A DNA stretch of 7,323 nt, from NCBI GenBank assembly GCA_029979145.1, contig JAPOIC010000098.1:1-7323 (forward strand), given 5' to 3'. A program made the position numbers and the translations under genes. Source of the stretch: Opitutaceae bacterium. GTDB taxonomy: Bacteria > Verrucomicrobiota > Verrucomicrobiia > Opitutales > Opitutaceae. Shown piece after piece: positions 5,417-7,323 of this stretch. How positions within the stretch are numbered: position 1 is the stretch's first letter; the number at the start of each line of letters is the position of its first letter. The notes under the pieces were generated by a model. That model ran no database searches and was not told the origin of the DNA. It worked only from the letters and a program-made list of their open reading frames with translations.

Positions 5417-6283
5417 ATGACCCCGCTCGCCCTCCTCCTCGTCCTTGCCGCCGCCGGGCTGCACGCGACGTGGAATCTCTGCGCCAAGCGCGCCGGCGGC
5501 GGCCTGCCCTTCGTCTACCTCGTCGGCCTCATCATCTGCTCGCTCTATGTGCCGGTGATTGCGGTCTACTGGTGGTGGCGGGAGCCGGTGATCGAGTGGG
5601 CGGCCATGGCGTGGATCCTCGGCAGTGGGGTGTTGAAGACGTCCTATTCGCTCTTCCTCCAGCGTAGCTACCGCACGGGAGATTTTTCTTTGATCTACCC
5701 GCTGGCGCGCGGCACCGGACCGTTACTTTCAACCCTTGCCGCGATCGCGATCTTTGGCGAACGCCCCACGCCGCTGGCCTTCGCCGGCGGCCTCGTCATC
5801 ATCGGCAGCATTTTCGTGATGACCGGTGGCGCGAAGCTCCTGCTCCAGGACCGCGCGCACCTGCGCAGCGCCGTGGGCCACGGGCTCATGTCCGGCGTGT
5901 TCATCGCCGCCTATACCTTGTGGGACCGGCACGGCGTGGCCGGCCTCGCGCTCGCGCCGTTGCTTTACGACGCCGGCACGGCGTTCACCCAGCTCACCTT
6001 GCTCACGCCCTTTGGCATTCGCCGCTGGTCGGAAGTGAAGGCCGTTTGGCGCGACCAGCGCCGCTACGCGTTCGGCGTCGCCCTGCTCTCACCCCTTGCC
6101 TACGTGCTCGTGCTCACCGCGCTCAGTTTCACGCCGGTCAGCTACATCGCCCCGGCGCGCGAGGTGAGCATTCTCATCGGCGCCTTCATCGGCGCCAAGG
6201 TGCTTAAGGAGGCCGACGGCCGGCGGCGCCTCTGGGCGGCGGGCGCCATGGTGTTGGGAGTCGTCGCGCTGGCCTTGGGCTGA
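5417..6283 (+). CDS. EamA / drug-metabolite transporter (DMT) superfamily permease
   Basis: A 288-residue protein with two EamA repeats and about ten predicted membrane helices, the normal DMT size. The first repeat runs from LHATWNLCAKRAGG (residues 15-28, a common opening in this group) through GDFSLIYPLARGTGPLLSTL (88-107) to IFGERPTP (112-119). The second runs from about residue 151 to PVSYIAPAREVSILIGAFIG (240-259), then KVLKEADGRRRLWAAGAMVL. Family members export or import amino acids, nucleotide precursors or other small metabolites; nothing here identifies the substrate. The ATG at 5417 is chosen because it directly precedes the first hydrophobic helix; the open frame upstream is antisense to the MATE gene. 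It is transcribed away from the MATE gene, and the MscS gene starts 51 bp after its stop on the same strand, so the two could share a transcript. Confidence 0.9.
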   Translation: MTPLALLLVLAAAGLHATWNLCAKRAGGGLPFVYLVGLIICSLYVPVIAVYWWWREPVIEWAAMAWILGSGVLKTSYSLFLQRSYRTGDFSLIYPLARGTGPLLSTLAAIAIFGERPTPLAFAGGLVIIGSIFVMTGGAKLLLQDRAHLRSAVGHGLMSGVFIAAYTLWDRHGVAGLALAPLLYDAGTAFTQLTLLTPFGIRRWSEVKAVWRDQRRYAFGVALLSPLAYVLVLTALSFTPVSYIAPAREVSILIGAFIGAKVLKEADGRRRLWAAGAMVLGVVALALG

Positions 6284-6334
6284 TGCCGCGTGACAAACCC
6301 CGCCGGCCGCCCCTAACATCCCACCCGACTGCCC

Positions 6335-7231
6335 ATGGACGAATTTCTGCAGACCGCCGACGCCTGGTTAAATTACCCGCTGTTCCACCTTGGCAAGGGC
6401 GTCGTCACCCTCCACGGCATCGCGAATTTCGTGGTGGTGCTCCTCGCCATCGTCGTGGTCGAGCGCGTCATCCGGCACCAAATCGTCAAGCGCATGCTGG
6501 CGCGCACGCACCTCGACGAGTCCCTGCGTTTCGGCATCGAGCGCATCATCGGCTACTCCATCATCGTTCTCGGTCTCTACATCGCGATCCAGAACGCCGG
6601 CATCGACCTGAGCTCGCTCGCGGTGGTCGCCGGCGCCATCGGCGTGGGCCTCGGCTTCGGCCTGCAGAACATCATCAGCAATTTCATCAGCGGCATCATC
6701 ATCCTCGCCGAACGCCCCGTCGCCATCGGCGACCGCGTGGAGGTTGGCGGCGTCGCCGGCCAGGTGTCAAAAATCAGCCTGCGCAGCACGACCGTCGTCA
6801 CCAACGACAACATCAGCATCATCGTGCCCAATTCGCAGTTCATCTCCGAGACGGTGACCAACTGGAGCCACGGCGACCCGAAGGTGCAGATGCGCATCCC
6901 CGTGGGCGTGGCCTATGGCTCCGACACCGACAAGGTCAAGGAAGCCCTGCTCACCGTCGCCAGCGAGCATCCCCGCGTGCTGACTGATCCGCCGCCGGCC
7001 GTCTACTTCATCGAGTTTGGCGACAGCTCGCTCAACTTCGAACTCGGCGTGTGGACCCAGGAAATGGTGCGCTCGCCGCGCCGGTTCCGCAGCGACCTGA
7101 ATTTTGCCATCGACCGGAAATTCCGCGAGGTCGGCGTCGAGATCCCGTTCCCGCAACGCGATCTGCACGTGCGCTCCGGCACGCTGGTCGTGCGGTCCGA
7201 GGGTGGCGGCCCGCCCACGCCCCGAGCCTGA
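6335..7231 (+). CDS. Small-conductance mechanosensitive ion channel (MscS family)
   Basis: A 298-residue inner-membrane channel of near-canonical MscS length (E. coli MscS is 286). MscS opens under membrane tension and releases solutes during hypo-osmotic shock. Hydrophobic helices lie at about residues 29-46 and 70-88. The pore-lining TM3 is AVVAGAIGVGLGFGLQNIIS at 96-115, with the alternating Ala/Gly pattern typical of the family, followed by NFISGIIILAERP (116-128). The beta domain shows IGDRVEVGGVAGQVSKISLR (131-150), ST-VVT-DN and IVPNSQF (163-169). The C-terminal alpha/beta domain ends near PFPQRDLHVRS (271-281), leaving a short Gly/Pro tail. A first helix before residue 29 is weak, so it may have fewer N-terminal helices than E. 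coli MscS. The ATG at 6335 has no clear Shine-Dalgarno; no better start is seen. Confidence 0.95.
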   Translation: MDEFLQTADAWLNYPLFHLGKGVVTLHGIANFVVVLLAIVVVERVIRHQIVKRMLARTHLDESLRFGIERIIGYSIIVLGLYIAIQNAGIDLSSLAVVAGAIGVGLGFGLQNIISNFISGIIILAERPVAIGDRVEVGGVAGQVSKISLRSTTVVTNDNISIIVPNSQFISETVTNWSHGDPKVQMRIPVGVAYGSDTDKVKEALLTVASEHPRVLTDPPPAVYFIEFGDSSLNFELGVWTQEMVRSPRRFRSDLNFAIDRKFREVGVEIPFPQRDLHVRSGTLVVRSEGGGPPTPRA

Positions 7232-7263
7232 CCGCCGCCGCGGCGCGCCGGTCCTATTTGCCC

Positions 7264-7323
7264 ATGCAAAAGTCTCCCCCCGCCCCCGCCGAGCCCGTGA
7301 AATTCGGGACCTTCGGCGGCGTG
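7264..7323 (+). CDS. N-terminus of a probable amino-acid / cation-chloride cotransporter-like permease (partial)
   Basis: An ATG at 7264 opens a frame that continues to the window edge (20 codons). It has a Pro/Ala-rich start and then PVKFGTFGGV. The 'K-GTFGGV' motif is what I remember immediately before the first helix (…FTP--LTILGVIM) of bacterial amino-acid permease/Na-K-Cl cotransporter-like proteins of the APC superfamily. It starts 32 bp after the mscS-family stop, on the same strand. With only 20 residues visible the family call is tentative, but the frame, position and motif make a real gene likely. Confidence 0.55.
   Translation, partial: MQKSPPAPAEPVKFGTFGGV

Noticed and set aside
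5345..5464. N-terminal extension of the MATE protein to an ATG at 5464
   Set aside because: The extra 40 residues are charged and glycine-rich, antisense to the start of the DMT gene, and not part of the MATE fold.
1..7323. CRISPR array, tRNA, rRNA, prophage, defence or secretion system
   Set aside because: No regularly spaced repeats, no RNA-gene signatures, and every sizeable coding region is accounted for by ordinary metabolic, repair or transport families.

Overview
The window joins two stretches of DNA that do not look as if they belong to the same genome. Bases 1 to about 620 are AT-rich (49 G/C in the first 120 bases). On the minus strand they carry the last 46 codons of argC, followed 5 bp later by a membrane-anchored coiled-coil protein that resembles the DUF6776 family and runs off the left edge. 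This gene order is typical of beta/gammaproteobacteria. From about position 630 to the end the DNA is GC-rich, with some lines above 75% G/C. Its genes and its 'cacgcagagacgcagag' type repeat suggest a Verrucomicrobia (Opitutales-like) chromosome; that placement is inference. The switch falls inside one continuous reading frame: the 3' end of a SET-domain gene runs into argC DNA in the wrong frame. The simplest reading is a chimeric assembly join; a real recombination junction is the alternative.

Right of the join, on the minus strand, an exonuclease III gene (1135-1890) is translationally coupled through a TAATG overlap to a SET-domain lysine-methyltransferase-like gene (593-1135, native end lost). 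Divergent from them is a 497-codon PLP enzyme (2071-3564). It looks like the long fungal-type cystathionine gamma-synthase rather than the usual ~390-residue bacterial enzyme. A 19-bp-arm imperfect inverted repeat (3579-3640) separates it from a small DUF167/YggU protein (3655-3924).

The DUF167 gene converges on a NorM-like MATE exporter (minus strand, 3992-5344). The 67-bp gap and both stop codons hold two related 17-bp palindromic sequences, one of them the core of a perfect 25-nt palindrome. The MATE gene diverges from an EamA/DMT transporter (5417-6283). An MscS-type mechanosensitive channel (6335-7231) follows on the same strand, then the first 20 codons of what is probably an amino-acid/cation-chloride transporter (7264 to the edge). 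The right half is therefore a run of membrane transport genes without an obvious single pathway.

I see no CRISPR array, tRNA, rRNA, insertion sequence or phage gene, and no convincing new multi-gene system. The points most worth checking are the chimeric join, the fungal-type PLP enzyme, the paired palindromes at the convergent stops, and the exonuclease III/SET coupling.
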